From Microbacterium sp. MYb45 (GTDB taxonomy: Bacteria > Actinomycetota > Actinomycetes > Actinomycetales > Microbacteriaceae), in NCBI RefSeq assembly GCF_002979655.1, contig NZ_PCPG01000001.1, forward strand, positions 1,116,001-1,180,000: a stretch of 64,000 nucleotides of DNA, given 5' to 3'. Position 1 is the stretch's first letter, and every line of letters begins with the position of its first letter. A model generated the notes under the pieces. The model was not told where the DNA came from. It saw nothing but the letters and a program-made list of their open reading frames with translations, and did not search any database. Below are positions 37,292 to 49,496 of the stretch, piece after piece. The position numbers and the translations under genes were made by a program.

Positions 37292-37864
37292 GTGGCCACT
37301 ACCCCTGTCTCCCCTTCGACGAACGACGACGCCCCCGAGACGCCCGCCGTCGGAAAGGGGCGCGCGACGCCGACCCGTGCGGAGCAGGAGGCTGCCCGCC
37401 GCCGCCCCCTGGTCGCCAACACCAAAGAGGCCAAAGCCGCCGCCAAGGCCGAGCTCAACGAGCGCCGAGCCAAGGCACAGGCCGGCATGGCCGCCGGCGA
37501 GGAGAAGTACCTCCCCGTCCGCGACAAGGGGCCTCAGCGCCGCTGGGTGCGCGACTACGTCGATGCGGGCTGGCACCCGGCCGAGTTCGTGATGGGCGTC
37601 ATGGTGCTGGTCATCCTCGCCTCGCTGCTGCCCACGAACATGATGATCTCGTTCTACGCGTACCTGGTGATGATGGGGTACCTGGTGATCGCGATCGGCG
37701 GCATGGTCCTGCTGGCCATGCGGGTCAAGCGCAAGGCTGCGGCGAAGTTCGGCAAGGAGCGTCTCGAGCGCGGTCTCGGCTGGTACGCGGCGATGCGGGC
37801 CCTGCAGATGCGATTCATGCGCTTGCCGAAGCCGCAGGTCAAGCGCGGGCAGTACCCCGACTGA
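37292..37864 (+). CDS. DUF3043 domain membrane protein
   Basis: A 190-residue actinobacterial protein of unknown function. Seen: a basic disordered N-terminal half with PTRAEQEAARRRPLV and RRAKAQAGMAAGEEKYLPVRDKGP (in parts), the family core RRWVRDYVDAGWHPAEFVMG, two transmembrane helices (about 105-127 and 130-150), and a basic C-terminus. It starts at GTG 37292 with GAGG six to seven bases upstream. Its last 26 bases overlap the 3' end of pyrD on the opposite strand. Confidence 0.9.
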   Translation: MATTPVSPSTNDDAPETPAVGKGRATPTRAEQEAARRRPLVANTKEAKAAAKAELNERRAKAQAGMAAGEEKYLPVRDKGPQRRWVRDYVDAGWHPAEFVMGVMVLVILASLLPTNMMISFYAYLVMMGYLVIAIGGMVLLAMRVKRKAAAKFGKERLERGLGWYAAMRALQMRFMRLPKPQVKRGQYPD

Positions 37865-38876
37865 TCAGTCCCCTGTTGATCTCGCGGCCCCAGAACGGAC
37901 CGCGGTACAGGAACGCCGTGTAACCCTGCACGAGAGTGGCGCCGGCTTCCAGACGCTCCTGCACGTCTGCAGCGGTCTCGACACCGCCGACCGCGATCAC
38001 GCAGAAGTCGGCGGGAACCGCGCCTCGCACGACGCGCAGCACCTCGAGCGAGCGCCGCTTCAACGGCGCCCCCGACAGACCACCGGCGCCGGCGGCCTCG
38101 ACCTTCGCCGCATCCGAGAGCAGGCCGTCTCGGCTGATGGTCGTGTTGTTCGCGATGATGCCGGCGAGTCCTTCGGCCACTGCCAGCTGCGCGATCGCCG
38201 CGATCTCCTCGTCCGGAAGGTCCGGTGCGATCTTCACGAGCAGCGGCGTGGCACCGGAGGCCTGCTTGACCGCCCGCAAGAGCGGGGCGAGGGTCTCCAC
38301 CGCCTGCAGCCCGCGCAGCCCCGGCGTGTTGGGCGACGACACGTTCACGGCGAGGTAGTCGGCGAGCGGGGCGAGACGAGTCGCGGAAGCCACGTAGTCG
38401 GCCGTCGCGTTCTCCACGTCCACCACCCGACTCTTGCCGATGTTGACGCCGACCACCGTGTCGGGCGCTCCACGGCGCAGACGGGCCAGACGGCGCGCTG
38501 CCGCGTCCGCGCCCGCGTTGTTGAAGCCCATCCGGTTGATGACGGCACGATCGGCGATGAGACGGAACAGACGCGGCTTGGGGTTGCCCTCCTGCGGGAT
38601 CGCGGTGAGCGTGCCGACCTCCACGTGCCCGAAGCCGAGAGCTGCCAGGCCCCGCACCCCGACCGCGTTCTTATCGAACCCGGCCGCGATGCCGAACGGC
38701 GAGGGGAAGGTGAGACCGAGAGCCTCGACACGCAGCGATGGGTCCGGGCGCGTCATGGCACGCGTCGCCCAGGAGAGGGGGCGCACGCCGAGAACGCGGA
38801 TCACCGCCATGCCGGCGTGGTGGGCGAACTCGGGGTCGAAGCGCGAGAGGACAGCGCGGAAGAGCAGCGGATACAT
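37839..38876 (-). CDS. pyrD: Dihydroorotate dehydrogenase (quinone), class 2
   Basis: Oxidises dihydroorotate to orotate in pyrimidine synthesis, passing electrons to menaquinone at the membrane. It has 345 residues. Seen: the N-terminal quinone-tunnel helices (MYPLLFRAVLSRFDPEFAHH), FPSPFGIAAGFDKNA, the FMN-site asparagine and lysine in NRMGFNNAG and VNIGKSR, the catalytic serine region AVNVSSPNTPGLRG, and VAVGGVETAAD variants (VIAVGGVETA). ATG 38876 lies 7 nt from a TAATCT box. It ends inside the DUF3043 gene on the other strand. Confidence 0.96.
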   Translation of the reverse strand: MYPLLFRAVLSRFDPEFAHHAGMAVIRVLGVRPLSWATRAMTRPDPSLRVEALGLTFPSPFGIAAGFDKNAVGVRGLAALGFGHVEVGTLTAIPQEGNPKPRLFRLIADRAVINRMGFNNAGADAAARRLARLRRGAPDTVVGVNIGKSRVVDVENATADYVASATRLAPLADYLAVNVSSPNTPGLRGLQAVETLAPLLRAVKQASGATPLLVKIAPDLPDEEIAAIAQLAVAEGLAGIIANNTTISRDGLLSDAAKVEAAGAGGLSGAPLKRRSLEVLRVVRGAVPADFCVIAVGGVETAADVQERLEAGATLVQGYTAFLYRGPFWGREINRGLISRGTARA

Positions 38877-38883
38877 CCCTGCC

Positions 38884-38889
38884 AGATTA
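38884..38889 (-). promoter_or_regulatory. Candidate leaderless -10 box for pyrD (TAATCT)
   Basis: TAATCT ends 7 nt before the pyrD ATG. Its TAA is also the stop codon of nrdR. Confidence 0.5.
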
Positions 38890-39357
38890 CCGCTCCGCGG
38901 ACTCCTGCTTCGTGTGGTCGGCCCGCAGATCGGTGATCGCCGCCTCGAAGTCCTCGAGCGAGTCGAACGCCTGGTAGACGCTGGCGAAGCGGAGGAACGC
39001 GACCTCGTCGAGCTCACGCAACGGGCCCAGGATGGCGAGACCGATCTCGTTCGCGTCGAGCTGCGAGACACCGGTCTGGCGAACGGCCTCCTCCACACGC
39101 TGCGCGAGGATCGCGAGGTCGGCCTCGGTCACCGGCCGCCCCTGACAGGCCTTGCGCACGCCGGAGATGACCTTCTCGCGGCTGAACGGCTCCATGACGC
39201 CGGAGCGCTTGATGACGTTGAGGCTCGCCGTCTCGGTCGTGGTGAACCGGCCCCCGCATTCCGGGCACTGGCGGCGGCGTCTGATCGACAGCCCGTCGTC
39301 GCTGGTGCGCGAGTCGATGACACGGGAGTCGGGATGACGACAGAAGGGGCAGTGCAT
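38887..39357 (-). CDS. nrdR: Transcriptional repressor NrdR
   Basis: Zinc-ribbon/ATP-cone repressor of ribonucleotide reductase genes; it senses dATP/ATP. It has 156 residues. Seen: zinc ribbon CPFC ... CPECGGRF (residues 3-36), the RRRRQ basic link, and the ATP-cone [20 protein letters not shown] with [16 protein letters not shown] 39357 lies 7 nt from a TAGGAT box whose TAG is the hisD stop codon. No NrdR box (paired 16-bp sites) was seen in the window, so its targets lie elsewhere. Confidence 0.97.
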   Translation of the reverse strand: MHCPFCRHPDSRVIDSRTSDDGLSIRRRRQCPECGGRFTTTETASLNVIKRSGVMEPFSREKVISGVRKACQGRPVTEADLAILAQRVEEAVRQTGVSQLDANEIGLAILGPLRELDEVAFLRFASVYQAFDSLEDFEAAITDLRADHTKQESAER

Positions 39358-39364
39358 CTGACCG

Positions 39365-39370
39365 ATCCTA
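39365..39370 (-). promoter_or_regulatory. Candidate leaderless -10 box for nrdR (TAGGAT)
   Basis: TAGGAT ends 7 nt before the nrdR ATG, and its first three bases are the TAG stop codon of hisD. Confidence 0.5.
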
Positions 39371-40672
39371 CGCCGTGAAACGCGCCTCGATCGCCTCGCC
39401 GTGTGCCGGGAGCACCTCGGTTTCGGCGAGGGCCACGACACCGGCGCGAACGACTGACAGCGCCGCGCGATCATACGAGATGACCTGCTGCGGGCGCAGG
39501 AACGTGTAGGACCCGAGACCGGGCGCATACCGCGCCTGACCACCGGTCGGAAGCACGTGGTTGCTTCCCGCCATGTAGTCACCGAGGCTGACGGGAGTCT
39601 GGTCGCCGACGAAGACGGCACCGGCGCTGGTGAACGCCGCCGCCGCATTTGCGGCGTCGGCGAGGTGCAGCTCGAGGTGCTCCGGAGCATAGGCGTTGCT
39701 GAAAGCCGTCGCCATGGCACGGTCGTCGACGAGGACGATCGCGGATTGCGGACCGCTCAGAGCCGCCCCGACACGCTCGCTGTGGCGTGTGACCGCCGCC
39801 ATCCGCTCGACCTCGACGGCGACCTGATCCGCGAGCCCGGCAGCATCCGTCACCAGGACGGCGGAAGCCTGTTCGTCGTGCTCCGCCTGGCTGACCAGAT
39901 CCGCAGCGATGAGTCTCGCATCGGCATCGGCATCGGCCACGACGAGGATCTCGGTCGCACCGGCCTCGGAATCCGTCCCGACGACGCCGGCGACGGCCCG
40001 CTTCGCAGACGCGACATAGTTGTTCCCCGGGCCGGAGACCACGTCGACGGGGTCGAGGCCGAGCGACGGAACGCCATGCGCGAAGGCGCCGATCGCGCCG
40101 GCTCCCCCCATGGCGTAGACCTCGGTGACGCCCAACAGGCCGGCGGCCGCAAGGATCGTCGGATGGATCCGACCGCCCTGATCGGCCTGCGGTGGAGACG
40201 CCAGAGCGATCTGCTCGACGCCCGCCACCTGCGCGGGAACCACGTTCATGATCACGCTCGACGGGTAGACCGCCTTGCCGCCGGGAATGTAGACGCCCAC
40301 GCGGTGCACGGGCTGCCACCGCTGCAGAATGCGCGCCCCAGGGCCGATCTCGGTGGTCTGAGGCGCCGGCACCTGGGCCTCGGACCCACGGCGCACGCGC
40401 ACGATCGCCTCTTCGAGCGCAGCGCGGACGGGGGGCTCGATGGATGCGAGGGCGTCGGCGATGTGCGCGGCGGGAACCCGCACCTCGTGGCCCGTCACCC
40501 GGTCGAACTGCTCCGCCTGCTCACGGAGAGCGGCCTCACCGCGAACGCGCACGTCCTCGACGATCCGGGCGGCGGTGTCGAGCGCCTCCGCCCGAGCCTG
40601 CGTGGCGCGCGGCACGGCCGCGAGCATGTCAGCGGGCGAGAGCTCGCGCCCCCGCAGATCGATCGTGCGCAT
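39368..40672 (-). CDS. hisD: Histidinol dehydrogenase
   Basis: Zinc-dependent NAD enzyme that makes histidine from histidinol. It has 434 residues. Seen: [37 protein letters not shown], the [14 protein letters not shown] segment, [15 protein letters not shown] (with a catalytic Glu/His pair expected in this family), APEHLELH and [16 protein letters not shown] chose ATG 40672, one base after the stop of the upstream gene; a longer frame has no support. It is the only his gene here; hisC and hisB would be expected elsewhere. Confidence 0.96.
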   Translation of the reverse strand: MRTIDLRGRELSPADMLAAVPRATQARAEALDTAARIVEDVRVRGEAALREQAEQFDRVTGHEVRVPAAHIADALASIEPPVRAALEEAIVRVRRGSEAQVPAPQTTEIGPGARILQRWQPVHRVGVYIPGGKAVYPSSVIMNVVPAQVAGVEQIALASPPQADQGGRIHPTILAAAGLLGVTEVYAMGGAGAIGAFAHGVPSLGLDPVDVVSGPGNNYVASAKRAVAGVVGTDSEAGATEILVVADADADARLIAADLVSQAEHDEQASAVLVTDAAGLADQVAVEVERMAAVTRHSERVGAALSGPQSAIVLVDDRAMATAFSNAYAPEHLELHLADAANAAAAFTSAGAVFVGDQTPVSLGDYMAGSNHVLPTGGQARYAPGLGSYTFLRPQQVISYDRAALSVVRAGVVALAETEVLPAHGEAIEARFTA

Positions 40673-40673
40673 T

Positions 40674-41882
40674 TCAGCCCTTCGAGATGTCGGAGATGTC
40701 GTGGAGGTAGCCGATCCGTCCGTCGTCATGTCGGACAACGTACGCACCTCCACGGTCCTCGATCACGAGGGCCCAGGCACTCGGCCCGATGCGGAACAGC
40801 GGTTCTCCTCGCTCGTCATGCACATCCCGTTCGGAGGCGGCGAGGATCCAGAACGGCTGCGCGGCGGGAGCCGCCTCGCGAGGATTCGTCGCGTCGAGAT
40901 CAGCATCGGCGTCGGCGAAGCCCTCGACGATGCGGGGCTCCGCTTCGGCCAGGACATCGCCGGTCTCGTAGGTCGCTGCGGTCTCGAGCAGCGACTCGAT
41001 GCTTCCGGTGTCCGAGACGATCTCGGGCTCCTGTCCGCGGGATCGACGGGAGTAGGCGGGCACATAGTCCTCGTCGGAGGTGTCCTGGTCGGTCCCGACG
41101 CCACCGCCGGAGGCATGCGCCGTGAGAGGCACCTGCTCCGCGAGGTCGAGTCGGGCGATCTCGTCAGTCGCCTGTCGCCCGGTCGTCTCGATGTCGAGGC
41201 CGGTCACCGGGGGCAGCCCTGACGCATCGACGGTGACCTCGGGCTCGGTGCTGCTGGGGGAAACGGTCGACTCGGCGACGGGAGCGGGCTCGGGGCGCGG
41301 GCGCGCGATGACCGGGCGCACCGGATTCGCATTGCGATGCGCGAGCGTGACGAGGCGGCCGTGGAAGTCCTCCTTGAGACCCGGAATGATCGGGGCGAAG
41401 ACCGTGAGCACGACCAGCGCGAGAGACGTGATGACCATCCCCACGCCGTTCCACGGGAGCCCCCAGTAGCCGGTGGCGATCAGCCCGGAGATCGAGAGCC
41501 ACAGATTCCCGACCCAGACGACGGCCGCGACGGAGAACGCCACGGAGGCGAACTGGTCGATGCCCAGCGAGCCCACTCGGCGGATGCCATCCGGCGAGAA
41601 GCGGCGCAGCACCAGCAGGAAGACGGCCACGGTGGGAAGCGCGATGGGGAGGATCCACTGGATACCGATCCCCCAGAGCGAGAGGCCGCCGGTCAGCGGG
41701 AAGAAGGACAGCACGAAGGCCACCACCCATACGCCCACGATCAGCAGTTCACGCAGCGTGAATCCGAGAATGCCGAATTCCGGAGTCACCTCGTCGTCGT
41801 AGAGCACGCCGTCGTCGTCGCTGAAGATCGAGTCCTCGGGGTCCGACTCGGGAAGGTCGGGTTCGGAGGTGTCCGTACTCAT
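40674..41882 (-). CDS. Four-TM membrane protein of unknown function, 402 residues
   Basis: I do not recognise the family. Seen: an acidic N-terminal 35 residues, four transmembrane helices (about 43-63, 72-92, 108-132, 144-168), a cytosolic Glu/Asp/Ser-rich disordered region (about 180-340) and a compact C-terminal part (about 345-402) with WILAASERDVHDE and IGPSAWALVIEDRGG. ATG 41882 has AAAGGACC upstream. It lies between dnaE and hisD with 1-base spacing to hisD, so it is probably co-transcribed with it; a link to histidine synthesis is not otherwise supported. Confidence 0.85.
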   Translation of the reverse strand: MSTDTSEPDLPESDPEDSIFSDDDGVLYDDEVTPEFGILGFTLRELLIVGVWVVAFVLSFFPLTGGLSLWGIGIQWILPIALPTVAVFLLVLRRFSPDGIRRVGSLGIDQFASVAFSVAAVVWVGNLWLSISGLIATGYWGLPWNGVGMVITSLALVVLTVFAPIIPGLKEDFHGRLVTLAHRNANPVRPVIARPRPEPAPVAESTVSPSSTEPEVTVDASGLPPVTGLDIETTGRQATDEIARLDLAEQVPLTAHASGGGVGTDQDTSDEDYVPAYSRRSRGQEPEIVSDTGSIESLLETAATYETGDVLAEAEPRIVEGFADADADLDATNPREAAPAAQPFWILAASERDVHDERGEPLFRIGPSAWALVIEDRGGAYVVRHDDGRIGYLHDISDISKG

Positions 41883-41941
41883 GGTGGTCCTTTCGTCACA
41901 GTGCTCGACGGGGGTGTTCGTCGTGCTGCCGACGGCTCACG

Positions 41942-41947
41942 ATCCTA
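41942..41947 (-). promoter_or_regulatory. Candidate -10 box for the 402-residue gene and hisD (TAGGAT)
   Basis: TAGGAT lies about 60 bases before ATG 41882, predicting a leader of about 52 nt with an AAAGGACC ribosome site. It is in the 70-base gap after dnaE. Confidence 0.4.
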
Positions 41948-41952
41948 CCCGC

Positions 41953-45471
<3,519 letters not shown>

Positions 45472-45478
45472 GCCTTCG

Positions 45479-45484
45479 AGTCTA
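45479..45484 (-). promoter_or_regulatory. Candidate leaderless -10 box for dnaE (TAGACT)
   Basis: TAGACT ends 7 nt before the dnaE ATG. The region where a -35 box would lie is filled by the hairpin at 45490-45522. Confidence 0.5.
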
Positions 45485-45489
45485 CGGCG

Positions 45490-45522
45490 GAGCCCCGACA
45501 CCGCAGGTCGGTGTCGGGGCTC
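45490..45522 (-). terminator. 14-bp hairpin between the ECF unit and dnaE
   Basis: GAGCCCCGACACCG and CGGTGTCGGGGCTC form a perfect 14-bp stem with a 5-nt loop, 11 bases after the CU044_5270-type gene stop. It has no T-run. It is placed to end the sigma factor unit and to overlap the dnaE promoter. Confidence 0.7.
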
Positions 45523-45533
45523 AGCCTCGGCCG

Positions 45534-46610
45534 CTAGCCCTGGGGCGCGGAGTCCACGACGGAGGTGCGCACCGTGGTGACGGAGTCGACCGTGTCGCCT
45601 GCAGGTCCTCCGCTTCCGTAATTCTCCGAGATCGAGTCGACGAGGCCCTGCTCGGTATCGATCGCGATCTCCGTCGTCCGGTGGCCGGGAACGACGTACT
45701 GCAGCGTCGCCGTCGAACCCTCCTCCGCCACCACCTCGAATCCGGGGATCAGCGCGATCGCGAGGAAGAACGCCGAGCGCAGGTCGGCCGGCATCAGGTT
45801 GATCGCCGACGGGTCGCTGAGACTCGCCACGAGCCAGCGGTCCCCCTCCTCCCCCGTCATCCCCGACTGCGCGCGGAGCCAATCGAGCAGCGTCTGAGGA
45901 TCCCTCGGCATATCGTCGTAATACGGCCGGTACTGGTCCGCCAGGTACGGCATCGGCGGTTCGTCGCCTCCCACGGCGAGATACTCGCCCGCCGGGAGCG
46001 TCTCGATCGTGCCGCGTCCACGAATCGCGGAGCCGGGCGAGGACGACCATTCCCGTGCTGCCTCCGCGCCACGGGGTCCGAAGGAGTCCACGACCTCGGA
46101 GGAGCCCCAGTCGTAGAACCAGTCACCTGCCCGGTCGGCCGGGACGTAGAGCACGCGCGTGTCGCGCTCCAGCACGGCGGCGTCGCCGCCGTCTCGCGAG
46201 GCGTTGAACGCGAACGTGTTCTCGTCATCATCATCGGCCCATTCGGCCTTCCAGAAATGGAGGTACTCACCGACGGTCTCGATCCGCAGGTACTGCCCGG
46301 GGACGAGTGTGGTGTCCTCCGCATCGAATGTCACCGCTGACGCACGCTCCAGCACCTCGGCTGCGGCCGCATCAGGTGCGTTCGGTGGCGCGATGACAGA
46401 ACCGGCCACGACCGCGGTCACGGCTACTCCGGCCACGAGACCACCGAGACCGATCCCGGTCCACGTGCGTCGTCGCGACGGCCGCGCTCGCTCCGGACGC
46501 GCACTCCGCGCCATCTCTCGCGTCAGCGCCCGTCGCGCAGCGAGAACGGTGTCTTCATCCACACGGGACTCATCGATCCCGATCTCACGAACTTGTTCCA
46601 TAAGCTGCAT
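45534..46610 (-). CDS. CU044_5270 family protein, probable partner of the ECF sigma factor
   Basis: A 358-residue membrane protein of the CU044_5270 type, often found directly after ECF sigma genes. Seen: a cytosolic N-terminal part (about 1-50, RRALTREMARSA), one transmembrane helix (about 51-72, GLGGLVAGVAVTAVVAGSV) and an extracellular domain with EDTTLVPGQYLRIETVG and a C-terminal VTTVRTSVVDSAPQG. The architecture (inside helix, TM, outside domain) is that expected of an anti-sigma factor, though no zinc HCC motif is visible. It overlaps the sigma gene by 26 bases. Confidence 0.88.
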   Translation of the reverse strand: MQLMEQVREIGIDESRVDEDTVLAARRALTREMARSARPERARPSRRRTWTGIGLGGLVAGVAVTAVVAGSVIAPPNAPDAAAAEVLERASAVTFDAEDTTLVPGQYLRIETVGEYLHFWKAEWADDDDENTFAFNASRDGGDAAVLERDTRVLYVPADRAGDWFYDWGSSEVVDSFGPRGAEAAREWSSSPGSAIRGRGTIETLPAGEYLAVGGDEPPMPYLADQYRPYYDDMPRDPQTLLDWLRAQSGMTGEEGDRWLVASLSDPSAINLMPADLRSAFFLAIALIPGFEVVAEEGSTATLQYVVPGHRTTEIAIDTEQGLVDSISENYGSGGPAGDTVDSVTTVRTSVVDSAPQG

Positions 46611-47190
46611 CGCTCTCCTCCTTCGCCATCCATGTCAGTCGGGCTGCTCCGTGCGAGCCCGGCGGCGCGAGCTTGCGACGAACGCGATTCAGTCGGGACC
46701 GCACGGTTCCGACCGGCACGCCCAGCGCAGCGGCGATCTGCTCATACGTGAGGTCGCCCCACGCATGCAGCAGCAGGGTGTCGCGATCCTTCGCCGCCAG
46801 GGCCGCGATCCGCGGGGCCAGCGCTCGCAGAGCGGCATCGGCATCGATCCGCGACTCGGAGGCGACCTGCGGAGTCTCCACGGCGACCTCCTCCGCTGAT
46901 GCCGAAGCCTCGAATGCGCGCCACTGCCGCGCTTCCGCAGCCCGATGGCTCTTCACCACCCTGGTCGCGATGCCGAGCAGCCAGGGCCGCGCCGACTCCG
47001 TCCCGAGGCCGAACGACGAACGCCGCCGGAATGCGACGAGGAACGTCTCACTCAGAACATCGTCGACGGCGTGCGCCCCGACCCGTCGCCGGATGTACCC
47101 ACCGACGGGTCGGACGTGCCGCTCGAAGATCTCGGAGAAGACCCCGGGTTCTTCGAGCGACCGCTGGATGATCTCGCTGTCCGTGCTCAC
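46585..47190 (-). CDS. ECF-type RNA polymerase sigma factor
   Basis: A 201-residue extracytoplasmic-function sigma factor. Seen: region 2 (HVRPVGGYIRRRVGAHAVDDVLSETFLVAFRR in shorter pieces, then WLLGIATRVVKSH) and region 4 (LAAKDRDTLLLHAWGDLTYEQIAAALGVPVGTVRSRLNRVRRKL in pieces) with its helix-turn-helix. It starts at GTG 47190 in a 31-base gap. It is paired with the membrane partner at 45534-46610, so its activity is probably controlled by sequestration. The regulon cannot be read from the window; no clear autoregulated ECF promoter was found. Confidence 0.93.
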   Translation of the reverse strand: MSTDSEIIQRSLEEPGVFSEIFERHVRPVGGYIRRRVGAHAVDDVLSETFLVAFRRRSSFGLGTESARPWLLGIATRVVKSHRAAEARQWRAFEASASAEEVAVETPQVASESRIDADAALRALAPRIAALAAKDRDTLLLHAWGDLTYEQIAAALGVPVGTVRSRLNRVRRKLAPPGSHGAARLTWMAKEESDAAYGTSS

Positions 47191-47221
47191 ACTGAGTATT
47201 GGGGCGATTCACGAAAACGGT

Positions 47222-47821
47222 TCACGCTTTCTTCGACGCCTTCCGTGAAGTGCCCAGATCGAGCCGCATCAGCACCCGCGGGAACCCGTCGAGGACGGAG
47301 CCCGTGTCGGCTGCCTTCACGAATCCTGCGCTCTCGAAGAGCGCGCGCGTGCCGACGTACGCCATCGTCAGGTTGACCTTCTCCCCGCCGTTGTCGACGG
47401 GATACCCCTCGATCGCCGGCGCGCCGCACTCCCTCGCGTAGGCCACGGCACCGTCGATCAGCGCGTGCGTGATCCCTTGCTTCCGATGCCCTGGCCTTAC
47501 GCGGAAGCACCACAGTGACCACACATCGAGTTCGTCGACGTGCGGGATCAGCCGATTGCGTGCGAAGCTCGTGTCGCGCCGCGGATGCAGCGCCGCCCAG
47601 CCGACCGGCTCGTCATCGAGGTAGGCGATGACCCCAGGTGGCGGATCCTGATGGCACAGCTCGCGCACGCGATCAGCGCGCTGCGACCCGCGCAGCGCCA
47701 CATTCTCCTTGCTGCCGATGCGATAGCTCAGGCAGAAGCACACGTTGGACGTCGGCTTCTTCGGGCCGACGAGCGTCGCGACATCGTCGAACTCCGTTGC
47801 TGGTCGAACCTCGATGCCCAT
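47222..47821 (-). CDS. GNAT family N-acetyltransferase, 199 residues
   Basis: Acetyl-CoA-dependent acyltransferase of unknown substrate. Seen: CFCLSYRIG near residue 28, a GWAALHPRRD strand, VWSLWCFRVRPGHRKQGITHALIDGAVAYA (in parts) with the acetyl-CoA loop RPGHRKQGIT, PAIEGYPVDNGG and LFESAGFVKA. I chose ATG 47821; a GTG six codons earlier is an alternative. It sits between rluD and the ECF unit and its role in either is unknown. Confidence 0.88.
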   Translation of the reverse strand: MGIEVRPATEFDDVATLVGPKKPTSNVCFCLSYRIGSKENVALRGSQRADRVRELCHQDPPPGVIAYLDDEPVGWAALHPRRDTSFARNRLIPHVDELDVWSLWCFRVRPGHRKQGITHALIDGAVAYARECGAPAIEGYPVDNGGEKVNLTMAYVGTRALFESAGFVKAADTGSVLDGFPRVLMRLDLGTSRKASKKA

Positions 47822-47869
47822 GCGATCAGTGTGGCGCACGACGCAGACATCGCGTCGATGAAGCGCGGG

Positions 47870-48790
47870 CTATTCGCCGCGGAGCACGTCCAGCGCGTGC
47901 CGGAAGTCCTCGGGGTACGGCGACTCGAACTGCACCCACTCCCCCGTCGCCGGGTGCGCGAACGCCAGCTGATGCGCATGAAGCCACTGTCTCGTGAGTC
48001 CGAGGCGGGCCGACATGGTCGGGTCGGCTCCGTACAGTGGATCACCGACGCACGGATGCCGGTGGGCGGCCATGTGCACACGGATCTGGTGGGTGCGCCC
48101 CGTCTCGAGATGGATCTCGAGGAGCGAAGCACCGGGGAACGCCTCGAGCGTCTCGTAGTGGGTGACCGAGGGCTTGCCGTCGGGAACGACGGCGAACTTC
48201 CAGGAGTGGTTCGGGTGGCGCCCGATCGGCGCGTCGATCGTCCCGGCGAGCGGGTCGGGGTGCCCTTGCACCACGGCGTGATAGATCTTCTCGACCGTAC
48301 GATCCTTGAACGCCTGCTTCAGCACCGTGTAGGCGTGTTCGGATTTCGCGACGACCATCAGACCGCTGGTGCCGACATCGAGCCGATGCACGACGCCCTG
48401 ACGCTCGGGAGCGCCACTCGTGGCGACGCGGAATCCCGCGGCGGCAAGAGCGCCGACCACGGTCGGCCCCTCCCAACCGACCGACGGATGCGCCGCGACG
48501 CCGGTGGGCTTGTCGACCACGACGATGTCGTCGTCGTCGTACACGATGCCGAGCTCGGGCACCGCGATCGGAATGATCTTCGGTGCTTCCTTCGGCTGCC
48601 ACTCGACATCGAGCCAGCCGCCGCCGCGGAGGCGGTCGGACTTGTCGAGTGTCACGCCGTCCAAGCGCACACCGCCTGCTGCGGCGACGTCGGCGGCGAA
48701 GGTACGCGAGAAGCCCATGAGCTTCGCCAGCGCCGCGTCGACGCGAGTGCCGTCCAGACCGTCGGGCACCGGCAGAGACCGCGACTCCAC
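47870..48790 (-). CDS. rluD: 23S rRNA pseudouridine synthase, RluA/RluD family
   Basis: Makes pseudouridines in 23S rRNA (E. coli RluD targets helix 69). It has 306 residues. Seen: an S4-type RNA-binding start ([17 protein letters not shown]), the catalytic-aspartate motif [15 protein letters not shown], and [20 protein letters not shown]. The GTG at 48790 is 2 bases after the lspA stop; lspA-rluD is a standard pair. The specific target is inferred from family, so RluD rather than RluA/C is not certain. Confidence 0.9.
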   Translation of the reverse strand: MESRSLPVPDGLDGTRVDAALAKLMGFSRTFAADVAAAGGVRLDGVTLDKSDRLRGGGWLDVEWQPKEAPKIIPIAVPELGIVYDDDDIVVVDKPTGVAAHPSVGWEGPTVVGALAAAGFRVATSGAPERQGVVHRLDVGTSGLMVVAKSEHAYTVLKQAFKDRTVEKIYHAVVQGHPDPLAGTIDAPIGRHPNHSWKFAVVPDGKPSVTHYETLEAFPGASLLEIHLETGRTHQIRVHMAAHRHPCVGDPLYGADPTMSARLGLTRQWLHAHQLAFAHPATGEWVQFESPYPEDFRHALDVLRGE

Positions 48791-48792
48791 GG

Positions 48793-49488
48793 TCAGCGTC
48801 CTTCGGATGCGGGAGCCGCACCCTCCGAGGGCGCATCGTCGTCGATCGAGCGATCCGCGCCGACGGTGTCCGCCGCCGCGTCGTCCGCATCGGCCGACTC
48901 GGCATCCGTCTCGGTCGCGACCATAGCGGCCACAGCAGCCGCTTCGGCTTCTTCCTCGGTCTCGATGACGGCGTGGTCACGCTCGCGCGTCCCGTCGAAG
49001 CGGAGCCCGAACACGACGAGAAGGGCGACCGAGATCATTCCGGTCACGATGAAGACGTCTGCCACGTTGAAGATCGCGGGCATCATCCACGGCATCGAGA
49101 TCATGTCGACGACGTGCCCCACGGGGAAACCGGGTTCGCGGAGCAGACGGTCCGTGAGGTTGCCCAGCACACCGCCGAGCAGGCAGCCGAGAACGACGGC
49201 CCACAGTCGGGACTTGATCCCGAACGCCTTCCAGATGATGATCGAGGCCACCACCGCGAGGGCGATCGTGAAGATCCACGTCACCTCGGACCCGAGCGAG
49301 AATGCCGCGCCGGGATTGCGGACGTAGTACAGCTGAAGGAACTCGCCGAGAACCGGAACCGGCTCATGCAGGGGCAGGTTCTCGATCGTGAGGTACTTCA
49401 CAAACTGATCGGCGGCCAGCACGAGCGCTGCGAGAATCGCAACGATCGCACCGGCCGCCGACCGACGAAGGGGCGGGCGTCCTGACAA
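48793..49488 (-). CDS. lspA: Lipoprotein signal peptidase II
   Basis: Membrane aspartyl protease that cleaves signal peptides of diacylglyceryl-modified prolipoproteins. At 231 residues it is longer than usual (150-200). Seen: four predicted helices (about 12-32, 65-85, 92-110, 139-158), the conserved [21 protein letters not shown] and [11 protein letters not shown] motifs carrying the catalytic aspartates, then an unusual acidic, Ala/Asp/Glu-rich tail (about 165-231). It starts at TTG 49488, the only start that keeps the first helix intact; this is an uncommon start codon. Confidence 0.95.
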   Translation of the reverse strand: MSGRPPLRRSAAGAIVAILAALVLAADQFVKYLTIENLPLHEPVPVLGEFLQLYYVRNPGAAFSLGSEVTWIFTIALAVVASIIIWKAFGIKSRLWAVVLGCLLGGVLGNLTDRLLREPGFPVGHVVDMISMPWMMPAIFNVADVFIVTGMISVALLVVFGLRFDGTRERDHAVIETEEEAEAAAVAAMVATETDAESADADDAAADTVGADRSIDDDAPSEGAAPASEGR

Positions 49489-49496
49489 GGGGCGCC

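Noticed and set aside
45971..46050. Extended dnaE start at 46050
   Set aside because: It would add about 190 Arg/Gly-rich residues lying in the CU044_5270 gene. The PHP domain begins directly at ATG 45471, which also has a -10 box at the right distance.
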